A stretch of DNA of 64,000 bases from NCBI RefSeq assembly GCF_047302465.1, contig NZ_CP178621.1, forward strand, positions 2,418,001-2,482,000. The letters are read 5' to 3'. Both the position numbers and the translations under genes were made by a program. Below, in pieces: positions 15,105 through 25,205 of this stretch (positions are counted from its first letter, which is position 1; every line of letters begins with the position of its first letter). This DNA is from JACMRP01 sp047302465. Lineage in GTDB: Bacteria > Bdellovibrionota > Bdellovibrionia > Bdellovibrionales > Bdellovibrionaceae. The notes beneath the pieces are model-generated. The model saw only the letters and a program-made list of their open reading frames with translations. It was not told the DNA's origin and ran no database searches.

Positions 15105-17084
15105 ATGTTGTTAAATAAGATCCTTCTCCGTAATACAGCCCGAGCATGGGGCCTTCAGGCCTCTTATCTTGTCAATAATCACACTCCTATTTGGGCGCCA
15201 GAGAAGTCTCTTATTAAAGTCCTCTCGGATTTAACGCAAACTCCGATTCAATCAGATGCAGACTTAAAACAATTGCTCGAAAAACGCCGCGCGAAATATA
15301 TCGAAGACGGTGTCGTAAAATCTGTGGTCTGTTGGGGAGGACGCCCCCAAACGCTGACACTTTATTTTGCAAAAGGCCAAAAGCTGATGAATTTATCGGC
15401 AGAAATCCGTTTGGAAGATGGAAGTTTGCAGGAACTGCCCTTACAGGTCATTTCTGAGTTGTCCATGAAAACCCACGAGCGCCTTCAGGTACGTTGGGAA
15501 AAAACTCTTCCGCTTGGCTATCATCAACTCACGATTAAAAGTAACACGCGCACTCTGACAACCCTGATCATTTCTGCTCCAGAAAAATTAGAAACAGCTC
15601 CTGAACTTCGTAACTCTTGGGGGGCCTTCGTTCCTCTCTACGCACTTCGTACGGGCCAGGAATGGGGCATTGGTTCCCTTAAAGAAATGAAACAAGCGCT
15701 CGAGACATGTGCTGAGTACGGCGCTCAGTGGTTGGGAACTTTACCGTTGCTTGCGGTAAATTTGGATCCTGTGGATTGTGATCCAAGCCCCTACTCCGCT
15801 CTGACTCGTCTTTTTTGGAATGAAATCTTTTTGGATGTGGACGCATTGATTGAAAAATACAATCACGCCGAGGCCCGTGCTCTTGTGAAGGCCCCCGATT
15901 TCCAAAAGCAGTTGACTCAGCTTCGCGAAAGCACTCATGTCGACTACCACCGCGTTTACAAACTGAAGAAACAAGCTTTAAAGCTTCTTTCAGAAAGTTT
16001 CTTTACTCATAGCCTTCACACTAAGTCTGCGTATTTGAATTTTGTCGCTGATAATAGCGAGATCGATGCTTATGCGAAATTCCGTTCAAGCGACCTTTCA
16101 GAGCAAAACTTCCATCGCTTTGTGCAGTTTGAAATGAACGAGTCTTTGCGCGAACTTTCTGAAACTCTACCGCAAGGTTTGTACTTGGACTTCCCGGTCG
16201 GCGTAAATGACGCTGGTTTTGACTTCCGTGAATTCAAACCTGTGTTCTTTAAAGAAGTTTCTGTGGGAGCTCCACCTGAGGAAGTTTTCCAACAAGGCCA
16301 AGACTGGGGATTCCCGGCCTTCAATCCTTTCACGCATCAAGCAGAAGGCTATCAGTACTTACGCAAAAGTCTTCGCAATCACCTCAAATACTGCAAGATC
16401 TTACGTATGGACCACGTCATGGGACTTTATCGTGTCTTCACAATCCCTAAGGGCTGGACCGCCCATGATGGCATTTATATGCGTTTTCCAAAAGAAGACC
16501 TGTTTGCGATTTCAATGCTGGAAGCCTCTAAAGCAAAAGCGGATATCGTGGGTGAAAATCTGGGAACCGTCCCTGCAGCTGTGGATGAACTTATTCACAA
16601 AAGAAACATCAACGGTATGTGGGTTCTGCAATTAGAGTCCTGGAGAAAACCGACCGAGGCTTTTGATCGTGTTCCACCAAATGCTATGATTAGCTTCAAC
16701 AATCATGATCTGCCAATGTGGGCCAGCTTCATGAAGGGCACGGATCTAGATCTTGTGTGTAAGTTAAATATTCTCAAAGATGAATCACGTGTGAAATTCC
16801 AAGGGGAAAGAAAAAGTCAAATCGCCGCTTGGAATGACTACACGGCTCCTGAGAATATCACCGTGAAACTTCACGAGAACTTGGCAAAGTCTAAAGGTAA
16901 GTACTTTGTCGCAACCATCGAAGACTTCTGGAACGAAGAGGCTCCGCAAAATATTCCCGGCACCTGGAAGGAATACCCGAACTGGCGCCGTAAATACTCT
17001 TTGCCGATCTCGCAATGGACTGAAAACAAACAGGCCAAAGCAATCTTCGATGTTCTGAAAAAACATCGCGGCCTTAAGGCCTAG
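15105..17084 (+). CDS. malQ: 4-alpha-glucanotransferase (amylomaltase, GH77)
   Basis: 659 residues from ATG 15105; the frame is open upstream but there overlaps the previous gene and has no start context. N-terminal about 120 residues form the beta-rich domain seen in enterobacterial-type MalQ. The GH77 barrel shows WGIGSLKEM, SPYSALTRLFWNEIFLD, GAPPEEVFQQGQDWGFPAFN, ILRMDHVMGLYR with nucleophile Asp 436, and VGENLGTVP with acid/base Glu 484. It transfers maltosyl or longer units between maltodextrins in the cytoplasm, releasing glucose for the ROK kinase at 26651. It completes the maltodextrin island; no signal peptide, as expected. Confidence 0.93.
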   Translation: MLLNKILLRNTARAWGLQASYLVNNHTPIWAPEKSLIKVLSDLTQTPIQSDADLKQLLEKRRAKYIEDGVVKSVVCWGGRPQTLTLYFAKGQKLMNLSAEIRLEDGSLQELPLQVISELSMKTHERLQVRWEKTLPLGYHQLTIKSNTRTLTTLIISAPEKLETAPELRNSWGAFVPLYALRTGQEWGIGSLKEMKQALETCAEYGAQWLGTLPLLAVNLDPVDCDPSPYSALTRLFWNEIFLDVDALIEKYNHAEARALVKAPDFQKQLTQLRESTHVDYHRVYKLKKQALKLLSESFFTHSLHTKSAYLNFVADNSEIDAYAKFRSSDLSEQNFHRFVQFEMNESLRELSETLPQGLYLDFPVGVNDAGFDFREFKPVFFKEVSVGAPPEEVFQQGQDWGFPAFNPFTHQAEGYQYLRKSLRNHLKYCKILRMDHVMGLYRVFTIPKGWTAHDGIYMRFPKEDLFAISMLEASKAKADIVGENLGTVPAAVDELIHKRNINGMWVLQLESWRKPTEAFDRVPPNAMISFNNHDLPMWASFMKGTDLDLVCKLNILKDESRVKFQGERKSQIAAWNDYTAPENITVKLHENLAKSKGKYFVATIEDFWNEEAPQNIPGTWKEYPNWRRKYSLPISQWTENKQAKAIFDVLKKHRGLKA

Positions 17085-17088
17085 GTCT

Positions 17089-18360
17089 TTAGAACCAGGC
17101 CTCGAATTGATAACCGAAACTCATTCCTGCGTTTTTATCCGCAAAGCTTGGTGCTTTGTTATCAACGTAGGTTTTATTTGAGTCTGTCCAGAACGAATAA
17201 GCCACAAACGCGCGCATCACGGGTCTTACCCAAATGCTTTTAGATAAAGACAACTGCGGTGCTAAACTCACGCGTCCCAATTCACGTGCGCCAATAGGGT
17301 TTCCAAGACCATCGACTTCCGCGTCGTTTTTGTATCTTGAATAACCTGTTTCAAACACCCACTGAAAACGATCCGAGACAAAATAAATCGGGCGAATACC
17401 AATGGCTTGCCACTCACGATGTTTCAGCGTGTCTGTGCCATTGTCGCCAATCTCGCCAGCCAATGCAAAAAGAACCGCCCAGCGTGCGCTTACTTCTTTT
17501 TGCCAGTCTTCAACTACACGAATGGTCCATGCTCTATTTTGACTGTCATTCGTCTCTGGCAAAGCACTGTTCGCATAGATATTAAAATCCTTCATCGTCC
17601 CTTTACCGTACATCAGAGAAAGATTGTTATTGCCCGTCGCTAAAGGTCCTGAAACACGCGCTGACAAAGAATAGCCATCTGTTTTTACGTATTCATTAAC
17701 TCCCTCAGTACTTCTTGGAGCCCATGCATACACGCCCCATAGATAAAGAAGCTGATCACGGACCGGAAGGGTTTTCCAACGCAAATCAATCGCTTGCAAA
17801 ACAGGTTTTCCAACAGACGAACTGACGGTGTCATTCGCTTGAATAAGGTGCGCGAGGGAAAACTTTCCAGAACCAAGAGGAATGTTCTCGACACCGGCGC
17901 CCACCCCACTCATATCCGCAAAATAATACCAATCAAAAATATAGAGATCGACGTCACGATAAAAACGTTTTCCGATCCAGAAGTCTCCGGCGACTTCGCT
18001 AAACCCGCCGGCTGTTACGAAGGCTTCGATCTGACTCATGTCACGGTCTGCCGCACGTTCCCATTGACGCGTCCCTCTGGAATCTGTCGTTATGCGCATT
18101 TGTGTTCGGAAATATGCGCCGTCATTTTCGTCGGCTTTTTTATTGCTGAAAACAATAGCAAGTTCTGAATAAAATCCGCACTCGTTTCCTAAACGCAAGA
18201 AATTACCCGGAATTCCTTCGTTGTTAAAACACTCTTCCTGTCCGCCTTGCAGGTTTAATCCTGTTCCACCTCGAAGATAGCCGGTGAAATCACCCTCTAA
18301 CGCAAAACTAGAGGCGCTCGTTCCAATAAGAATCCACAAAAGTGCAACAACTCGCTTCAT
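17089..18360 (-). CDS. lamB: LamB-family maltoporin
   Basis: 423 residues with signal peptide (about 1-20). The mature start FTGYLRGGTGLNLQGGQEEC, RLGNECGFYSELA and WIGKRFYRDVDLYIFDWYYF followed by SGVGAGVENI are hallmarks of LamB; the protein ends in Trp-Phe, as for BamA-dependent barrels. It forms an 18-stranded trimeric pore for maltose and maltodextrin diffusion. It is transcribed away from pullulanase across an 89-bp shared promoter region and converges with malQ. A predator with this porin can take up glycogen breakdown products, for example inside prey. Confidence 0.92.
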   Translation of the reverse strand: MKRVVALLWILIGTSASSFALEGDFTGYLRGGTGLNLQGGQEECFNNEGIPGNFLRLGNECGFYSELAIVFSNKKADENDGAYFRTQMRITTDSRGTRQWERAADRDMSQIEAFVTAGGFSEVAGDFWIGKRFYRDVDLYIFDWYYFADMSGVGAGVENIPLGSGKFSLAHLIQANDTVSSSVGKPVLQAIDLRWKTLPVRDQLLYLWGVYAWAPRSTEGVNEYVKTDGYSLSARVSGPLATGNNNLSLMYGKGTMKDFNIYANSALPETNDSQNRAWTIRVVEDWQKEVSARWAVLFALAGEIGDNGTDTLKHREWQAIGIRPIYFVSDRFQWVFETGYSRYKNDAEVDGLGNPIGARELGRVSLAPQLSLSKSIWVRPVMRAFVAYSFWTDSNKTYVDNKAPSFADKNAGMSFGYQFEAWF

Positions 18361-18449
18361 ACTTTTTCACCCTGCCCCTTGAAAAAGATATGGAATATTC
18401 ATAAAGTCCCCCGCTGACTACTGTTTACGCGAAAAGTCTTGTTACATTT

Positions 18450-21119
18450 ATGATCCGCGAGGGGGACCTTCTGCGCTGTTTACGCAGTTTCATTTTTATT
18501 TTTGTTTTGCAGAGCTTTGCTGTACAGGCAGCGGATTTGCGTGCGCAGTGGCTGAACTCTGGACAAATTCTCTATAAACTCTCGCCAGGCGTCTACGTTA
18601 ACAATCAATCCCAGTTTTCTCTGGTTGATGGTGCACAGTCCGTAAAAACAGGATCTGTGATTCCACTTCCTATTCTGTCCGTCAGAAACAATGAAGTTCT
18701 TCTCGACACTTCGGCGCTTTCGAAAAATAAAATTGATACGCTTTTGTCTTTGGCACTGAAAGTTGTTCTAACAACGAGCTCTCGTCAGATTGTGGATTCC
18801 TCGGCGCTGCAATATGCAGGAATTCTGGATGAGTTGTACTATTACGACGGACACGACCTTGGCGGCAGCTGTGATGTTTCTAAGTGTGGATTAAAACTTT
18901 GGGCACCAACAGCACAACGTGTACGCGTTTTCCTGTTTCCTGATACTGCGACCGCTTTAGATCAGGCCCAAATCCTCAATCTTCAACACTCTGACAACGG
19001 CACTTGGTCACTCGACCTTCCGCTGAGCTTTAAAGAGTTCTACTACTTGTATGAAGTTCAAGTTTATCAGCCCTCTACGGATCGCATTGAAACTCAATTA
19101 GTAGTAGATCCCTACAGCAAGAGCCTCAGTGTTAATTCGACGCTTTCTCAGCTTGTGGACCTTCAAGGTAACGCGTTTATGCCGGCAGGCTGGCAAAATA
19201 TGCGAAAGCCAAACTTAAGCACTCTGAAAGAGTCTGTTCTTTACGAACTCCACATTCGCGATTTCAGTGTTGAGGACGATTCTATCCCAGCCGATTTGCG
19301 CGGAACCTATTTGGCGTTTACACAAAAAAACTCGCGCGGTATGCGCCATCTAAAATCACTTGCCGATGCGGGACTTACACATATTCATCTTTTGCCATTT
19401 AATGACTTTGGCAGTGTCAATGAAGACAAATCTTTGTGGGAAAATTACCAGAGCGAATCCCTCAATCTGCAAGAACCACAAAGTGTTCTGGGCGGAATTC
19501 GCCATAGCGATCCGTTTAACTGGGGCTATGATCCCGTTTTGTACATGGTTCCTGAAGGCAGTTACGCGATTCGTGCAGAAGGTGCCGAGCGCGCACTCGA
19601 AGTGCGCTCGATGGTTCAGGCCTTGAACCAAACAGGCCTTCGTGTCGTTCAAGATGTGGTCTTTAATCATACTTACGAGAATGCCTCTCACCCACTGTCG
19701 GTCTTCGATAAAATCGTTCCCGGGTATTACTATCGCCTAAATGATCTGGGCCAGTATCAAAAGTCTTCTTGTTGTTATGACACCGCCAGCGAACATCGCA
19801 TGATGGAAAAGCTGATGATCGATAGTCTTGTCCACTGGGCGAAGACTTACAAACTAGACGGCTTCCGTTTTGACCTGATGTCTTTTCATTCCCGCACAAC
19901 GATGGAAAAAATCCGTCAGACTTTAAGATCTCTGACGCTAGCTAAAGACGGCGTAGATGGCTCGAAATTGCTCTTGTATGGTGAAGGCTGGAGCTTTGGC
20001 TCTTTCTTCGGGAAAGCTCCGACCGAGTCTATGACCCTTGAAAACTCTTACGGCACTGACTATGGATTCTTTAACGATCGCCTGCGCGATGCCGTTCGTG
20101 GTGGCACAACAAACTCTGTTGAAAAATCGGACCAAGGGTTTGCGACGGGACTTTTCTTTGATTTCAACAAAGAGCCCGCAAATCGTAATACACCGACAAA
20201 CCTTGATGATCAAAAGTACAAACTTCTGCATTTAGGCGATGTCATCAAAGCAGGTCTTGCAGGAAATCTGCGTGACTACCTTTTCAAAGAACAATGGGGA
20301 TCGATGGTTCGCGCCGGAGATCTGCGTTTCCGCAACTCACCGGTCGCAGTTGCTTCTCAAGCCCTTGAGACCATCAACTATGTTTCGGCTCACGATGGTT
20401 ATGGCCTTTGGGATGCCGTTCAAGCAAAAGCTCCGTTTTATACCTCTGGCAGAACTCCTTCCTTGGCTAGCCTTGAAGATCGTCAACGCATGCATCATCT
20501 GGCACTCGCAATTCCTCTGTTGGGGCAAGGGATTCCTTTTGTCGAATCTGGGACTGAGCTTTTAAGATCTAAAAATGGCGATCAAGACAGTTATGACTCG
20601 GGCGATTTCTTCAATCGCATCGATTGGAGTGGCACGACGAACCATTGGGGCGAGGGCCTACCGCCTGCTTGGAAAAATATCGATGACTGGTCTTTCTGGC
20701 AGCCGCGTCTTTTAGAACCTGCACTTCGTGCGACTCCGTCTGCAATCGCAAAAACCAATGAGTACTTCAAAGCTCTTTTACGTCTTCGCAAAAGCTCGGC
20801 GCTATTCCATTTAAATAGTTTGAATGAAATCTCGCACCAAGTGTCCTTTATCGACAATGATCACCAGGCGATGCCTGGACTCATCGCCATGCATTTGCAA
20901 AATACACAAGAAGCACTTCTTGTGTTCTTCAATGCTTCCCGCGAAGCGCGTGATTTTGCACACCCGCTCTTACAGCAAAACTGGGCTCTTCATCCGCTCT
21001 TTGATGAGAAAATCGACCCCGCTTTGTCAGAAGTGAATTTGATTTCTGGTAAAATCACTCTTCCTGGCCGTAGCACTGTGGTCTTAAAGCTTCGTCCGTC
21101 TATGAAGAGGCCACGATGA
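18450..21119 (+). CDS. pulA: type I pullulanase (GH13), exported
   Basis: 889 residues. N-terminal hydrophobic segment (FIFIFVLQSFAVQA) acts as signal peptide. A beta-sandwich/CBM48-like part (YYDGHDLGG, LKLWAPTAQRVRVFLFP) precedes the GH13 barrel with the pullulanase motif NWGYDPVLYMVPEGSYA, VVQDVVFNHTY, DGFRFDLMSF (nucleophile about Asp 475), LYGEGWSFG (acid/base about Glu 512) and SAHDGY (about Asp 649). It cuts alpha-1,6 branches in glycogen or pullulan. ATG 18450 lacks a ribosome site; GAGGGGG at 18459-18465 instead precedes a CTG at 18471, so the start is unsure. Its stop overlaps the next gene (ATGA). Confidence 0.93.
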   Translation: MIREGDLLRCLRSFIFIFVLQSFAVQAADLRAQWLNSGQILYKLSPGVYVNNQSQFSLVDGAQSVKTGSVIPLPILSVRNNEVLLDTSALSKNKIDTLLSLALKVVLTTSSRQIVDSSALQYAGILDELYYYDGHDLGGSCDVSKCGLKLWAPTAQRVRVFLFPDTATALDQAQILNLQHSDNGTWSLDLPLSFKEFYYLYEVQVYQPSTDRIETQLVVDPYSKSLSVNSTLSQLVDLQGNAFMPAGWQNMRKPNLSTLKESVLYELHIRDFSVEDDSIPADLRGTYLAFTQKNSRGMRHLKSLADAGLTHIHLLPFNDFGSVNEDKSLWENYQSESLNLQEPQSVLGGIRHSDPFNWGYDPVLYMVPEGSYAIRAEGAERALEVRSMVQALNQTGLRVVQDVVFNHTYENASHPLSVFDKIVPGYYYRLNDLGQYQKSSCCYDTASEHRMMEKLMIDSLVHWAKTYKLDGFRFDLMSFHSRTTMEKIRQTLRSLTLAKDGVDGSKLLLYGEGWSFGSFFGKAPTESMTLENSYGTDYGFFNDRLRDAVRGGTTNSVEKSDQGFATGLFFDFNKEPANRNTPTNLDDQKYKLLHLGDVIKAGLAGNLRDYLFKEQWGSMVRAGDLRFRNSPVAVASQALETINYVSAHDGYGLWDAVQAKAPFYTSGRTPSLASLEDRQRMHHLALAIPLLGQGIPFVESGTELLRSKNGDQDSYDSGDFFNRIDWSGTTNHWGEGLPPAWKNIDDWSFWQPRLLEPALRATPSAIAKTNEYFKALLRLRKSSALFHLNSLNEISHQVSFIDNDHQAMPGLIAMHLQNTQEALLVFFNASREARDFAHPLLQQNWALHPLFDEKIDPALSEVNLISGKITLPGRSTVVLKLRPSMKRPR

Positions 21120-23332
21120 TTACTTTCCTTAAGTCATGGCTTGTTCTTGCGATGCTGGTGATCGGCAGCTCGTCCCTGGCCGCTGAAAAGATGCGTATTC
21201 AAATCTGGCATCAGATGATCTATAGCCACCGCCAGGTTTTGACGGAGGCCATTCAGAACTTCGAAAAAGAAAATCCTGACATCACAATTCAAGCGACCTA
21301 TCGTGAAACCGAAGAGTTGCGCTCAAGCTACCAAGCAGCAGCTATGGGTGGCAGTGGTCCTGAATTGGTTTTTGGACCGAGCGATCAAATCGGTCCTTTT
21401 GCTACTATGGGAATCATCCGCCCCCTGAATGAGGTTTACAAATCCGAACATTTCGCACAATACGACTCTTTGGCCACTCCTCTTTATAAAGGCTACAACT
21501 ACATGATTGGCTCGATGGCTGGAAATCATCTGACGTTGATCTATAATAAGAAACTCGTCAGTGCTCCGCCAAAAAGCTCAGCTGAACTCATCGAGATGGG
21601 AAAAAAACTGACTATCGATGAAAACGGCGATGGCAAAATCGATCGCTATGGTTTGGTGTTCAATTATACCGAGCCTTTCTTTATCGCCCCGTTTATTCCG
21701 GCTTTTGGCGAACCCTTCATGAAAAATGGCATCGAGCCGCAGCTAAATACCGAGGCCGTTCGCAAAACCTTCCAATACATTTTAGATCTTCGCGACAAAC
21801 ATAAAGTCATTCCTAAAGAATGCGACTATGAAACGGCGAACGCACTTTTCAAGCAAGGCAAAGCCGCGATGATTATCAACGGCGACTGGTCTTGGGGTGA
21901 CTATAAAGAAATCAAAATGGATTTTGGTATTACCGCGATTCCTATGATTTCCGAAACAGAGCGCTGGCCAAGTCCTTTAGTGGGAACTGCGGGATACTCA
22001 TTAAACGTCAATGTTACAGATCCAGAACGGCTAGCAGCCACCCTGAAAGTATTGAACTACCTGACCTCAGAAAAAACTCAGTTGCTGTTTACCGAGCGTG
22101 TCGGAACTCTGCCTTCTTTATTGTCTTTACGTGAACATCCGATCGTGAAAACAAATCCGCTTTTGCAAATGTCTTCTGAGATTATGAAAATAGGAACACC
22201 GATGCCGGTCGTGCCAGAAATTCGCGCGGTTTGGGACAGCCTTCGTGTTCAATACCAAAAGATTTTGGCAAATTCGATCACACCAGCAGAAGCAGCAGCT
22301 CAAGCGCAAATCACAGCCGAAGCTCAGATCAAAGACATGAACGATGTCGTAAAGCCTGACGCCACACTTTGGGTGATTCAGCTGATCGCACTTTTAGGTG
22401 TGCTGTGGATGGTATGGGTTTTCCGTGGTGCTGCTGTTGCTTTTGTAAAAGGATTCTGGGGACCACAGCGTTTTGTGTATTTCATGATGCTTCCGGCGTT
22501 CTTAGGGATCTTTGCCGTCGTCATCTATCCATTCTTCTACAATATTGCGATTTCGCTTTCTAACTTTGGCCTACGCACTTTCCAAGACTGGTCCTTGATT
22601 GGACTTCACCACTATGTGGTGTCCCTGACCGATCCAAAGTTTTATTCTTTGTTTTTAAAAACTCTGATCTGGACTCTGGCCAATGTGTTTTTTCATGTCA
22701 CGATTGGTGTGTTTCTAGCGGTCATCATCAATCAAGTTCTACCGGCAAAAGCCTTCTGGCGGACGCTCTTTATTATTCCTTGGGCAGTTCCTCAGTACAT
22801 CACGGCGCTGACTTGGCGTGGGATGTTCAACCAAGAATACGGGCCGATTAACTTATTCTTGCAACAATACCTGCATCTATCCCCAGTTCAGTGGCTGAGC
22901 CAACCGTTCACCGCCTTTGCCGCATGTATTGTAACCAACGTCTGGTTGGGGTTCCCATTCATGATGATCGTGGCTTTGGGTGGTTTGCAATCCATTCCGC
23001 ATTCTCTCTACGAGGCTGCATACCTCGATAAAGCAAATGCGTGGCAGAGGTTCCGCCATATTACGTTGCCACTTTTAATGCCGGTGATGGTGCCAGCGGC
23101 ACTTTTGGGATGTATCTGGACTTTCAACAATCTAAATATCGTTTGGCTTGTCTCCAATGCCGGAGAGCCCGGAGATCAAACTCACATTCTTGTCAGTTAT
23201 GTCTATAAAGCAGCCTTTAACCTTTATCGCTATGGTTATGCGGCTTCCGTATCTATGTTGATTTTCTTGATTCTGATTGTGTGGAGCTTAAGTTCTTTAC
23301 GCGCGCAATTTAAGAAGGAGCAAAAGTCATGA
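21116..23332 (+). CDS. maltose-binding protein fused to MalF-type permease
   Basis: 738 residues. Residues 1-23 are a signal sequence; about 25-410 are a cluster B solute-binding protein (IQIWHQMIYSHRQVL, LIYNKKLVSAPPKS, ENGDGKIDRYGL, GKAAMIINGDWSWG); an Ala/Gln-rich helix leads to a membrane segment at about 420-437; about 450-738 are a MalF/UgpA-type permease with the EAA loop EAAYLDKANAWQRFRHITLP. The binding protein is thus tethered to the permease, as known for GlnPQ and OpuA but unusual for maltose-type importers. No lipobox and no separate malE in the island. Coupled by ATGA overlaps to pulA and malG. Confidence 0.92.
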   Translation: MITFLKSWLVLAMLVIGSSSLAAEKMRIQIWHQMIYSHRQVLTEAIQNFEKENPDITIQATYRETEELRSSYQAAAMGGSGPELVFGPSDQIGPFATMGIIRPLNEVYKSEHFAQYDSLATPLYKGYNYMIGSMAGNHLTLIYNKKLVSAPPKSSAELIEMGKKLTIDENGDGKIDRYGLVFNYTEPFFIAPFIPAFGEPFMKNGIEPQLNTEAVRKTFQYILDLRDKHKVIPKECDYETANALFKQGKAAMIINGDWSWGDYKEIKMDFGITAIPMISETERWPSPLVGTAGYSLNVNVTDPERLAATLKVLNYLTSEKTQLLFTERVGTLPSLLSLREHPIVKTNPLLQMSSEIMKIGTPMPVVPEIRAVWDSLRVQYQKILANSITPAEAAAQAQITAEAQIKDMNDVVKPDATLWVIQLIALLGVLWMVWVFRGAAVAFVKGFWGPQRFVYFMMLPAFLGIFAVVIYPFFYNIAISLSNFGLRTFQDWSLIGLHHYVVSLTDPKFYSLFLKTLIWTLANVFFHVTIGVFLAVIINQVLPAKAFWRTLFIIPWAVPQYITALTWRGMFNQEYGPINLFLQQYLHLSPVQWLSQPFTAFAACIVTNVWLGFPFMMIVALGGLQSIPHSLYEAAYLDKANAWQRFRHITLPLLMPVMVPAALLGCIWTFNNLNIVWLVSNAGEPGDQTHILVSYVYKAAFNLYRYGYAASVSMLIFLILIVWSLSSLRAQFKKEQKS

Positions 23333-24147
23333 TTAAAAAACTCTTGGCTTGGACAAGCATCCTTTTGTTTGTGGCGTTTTCAATTTATCCGATGCTCTAC
23401 GTCTTGGGCGTGTCTTTACGTGGCGACAATGCCTTTCAATCGCAGTCACTAGAAATCATTACAGCGACCTCGACAGTACAAAACTTTGTCGACCTCTTCA
23501 CTAAAACAGATTTCCTGGTCTGGCTGAAAAACTCTTTAGTCATTTCAGTTCTAACAACTATTTTAGGCGTGGCCTTCGCTGCAACAAGTGCCTATGCCCT
23601 TTCCCGATTTCAGTTCCGTGGCAGAAATATGATGTTGTTTTCACTGCTAGCGACACAGATGTTTCCGCCGACGATGTTGATCCTGCCGTTTTATATTATT
23701 CTATCGAAGCTACAGCTAATTGATAACTTCTTGGGCCTCCTTTTGATTTACTCTTCAACAGCTCTGCCATTCTGTGTGTGGCAGATGAAAGCTTACTACG
23801 ACACCATTCCCAAAGAACTTGAAGAGGCCGCTGTTTTAGACGGCTGTTCCCGCTGGCTGACGTTCTATAAAATCATTTTGCCAGTTTCAGCACCGGCACT
23901 TGTTATCACGGCATTATTTAGTTTTATGGCAAGCTGGAGCGAATACGTCGTTGCCGCTGTCGTCTTACAAGATCCGCAACTATACACACTGCCTTTGGGC
24001 TTACGTTCGTTCCAAGCAAGCATGGCCACTCAGTGGGGCTTGTATGCAGCGGGTGCTTTGATCGTCAGCATTCCAGTCTTAATTTTATTTATGAGTATTT
24101 CACGTTATCTAGTTTCCGGTCTGACTATCGGAAGTGTGAAAGGATAA
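23329..24147 (+). CDS. malG: MalG-type permease
   Basis: 272 residues, six membrane segments, the second permease half of the maltodextrin ABC importer. The EAA loop is EEAAVLDGCSRWLTFYKIIL-P; the family sequence ATQMFPPTMLILPFYIIL and SEYVVAAVVL are present. It pairs with the permease half of the fused protein and contacts MalK through the EAA loop. Overlaps the preceding gene by four bases and is followed after 3 bases by malK. Confidence 0.94.
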   Translation: MIKKLLAWTSILLFVAFSIYPMLYVLGVSLRGDNAFQSQSLEIITATSTVQNFVDLFTKTDFLVWLKNSLVISVLTTILGVAFAATSAYALSRFQFRGRNMMLFSLLATQMFPPTMLILPFYIILSKLQLIDNFLGLLLIYSSTALPFCVWQMKAYYDTIPKELEEAAVLDGCSRWLTFYKIILPVSAPALVITALFSFMASWSEYVVAAVVLQDPQLYTLPLGLRSFQASMATQWGLYAAGALIVSIPVLILFMSISRYLVSGLTIGSVKG

Positions 24148-24150
24148 TGA

Positions 24151-25194
24151 ATGGCGCAAATTAGTTTTTCACAAATCACTAAGAGCTTTAAAGACAATCA
24201 CATCCTAAAAGGCATCGATCTTGAAATCGCAAGCGGCGAATTCTTGGTTCTGGTGGGTCCTTCAGGTTGTGGCAAGTCCACGTTACTAAGAACGCTTGCC
24301 GGTCTAGAAAAAATGGATGGCGGCGATATCAAGGTCAACAATAAGTCCATCAAGCACGTAGAGCCTCAGGACCGAGATGTTGCGATGGTTTTCCAAAACT
24401 ATGCGCTTTATCCACATATGAATGTGGCCGAGAATATGGGATTTGCTCTGAAACTTCAGAAAAAATCCTCTCAAGAAATCAAAAACCGCGTTCAAGAAAT
24501 CGCGGACCTTTTACAAATCGGTCACCTGCTTGAAAGAAAACCTAAAGAGCTTTCCGGAGGACAACGTCAGCGCGTGGCTTTAGGCCGTGCCCTTGCACGC
24601 CAAACTTCTATTGTTCTATTCGACGAACCACTCTCGAATTTGGATGCACACCTTCGTAGCCAAATGCGTGTCGAGATCAAACGTCTGCATCAAGCTCTGA
24701 AAAGCACCATGATCTATGTGACCCATGATCAAATGGAAGCAACCACGATGGGTGATCGTATTGCCGTATTAAAAGACGGTCGTATTGAGCAGATTGGAAC
24801 TCCGTCTGAGATCTATCACCGCCCTAAGAACCTCTTTATTGCGAGCTTCATTGGTTCTCCGGAAATGAATTTCATGGAAGGTGGCCTGCTCCACAGACTT
24901 CCATGGCCCGAGGCTAAAAAACCAGGTCAGATTCTAGGGGTTCGTCCTGAAGTATTTAAAATCCACCAGGGAAGCCTATTAAGCCATGAATTGGAGCTGG
25001 GCCACTTCCAAGTAGAGCTTTCCGAGAACCTGGGTGGCCAGCAGATGCTTCACGGCAAGGTCGAGGGGCAAAATGTGCGCATTTTAGCGGATTCAGTAGA
25101 TCAATTTTACAAGGACCAACGCTTTCCTGTGAAGATTGACCTGACGAAGTCCCAGCTCTTTGATAAATCCAGTGGTCTGAATCAAAGGCTTTAG
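24151..25194 (+). CDS. malK: MalK/UgpC-type ABC ATPase
   Basis: 347 residues, slightly shorter than E. coli MalK (371). Walker A GPSGCGKST, Q-loop MVFQNYALYPHM, signature LSGGQRQRVALGRALAR, Walker B IVLFDEPLSNLD and switch His in YVTHDQ are all intact. The C-terminal TOBE/regulatory domain (from about residue 235, IGSPEMNFMEGG, ILGVRPE) is present but trimmed. It powers the importer; in related species the same ATPase can serve several sugar importers. Unlike the Mla ATPase in this window, all catalytic residues are kept. Confidence 0.95.
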   Translation: MAQISFSQITKSFKDNHILKGIDLEIASGEFLVLVGPSGCGKSTLLRTLAGLEKMDGGDIKVNNKSIKHVEPQDRDVAMVFQNYALYPHMNVAENMGFALKLQKKSSQEIKNRVQEIADLLQIGHLLERKPKELSGGQRQRVALGRALARQTSIVLFDEPLSNLDAHLRSQMRVEIKRLHQALKSTMIYVTHDQMEATTMGDRIAVLKDGRIEQIGTPSEIYHRPKNLFIASFIGSPEMNFMEGGLLHRLPWPEAKKPGQILGVRPEVFKIHQGSLLSHELELGHFQVELSENLGGQQMLHGKVEGQNVRILADSVDQFYKDQRFPVKIDLTKSQLFDKSSGLNQRL

Positions 25195-25205
25195 AGGGGG
25201 CTTCG

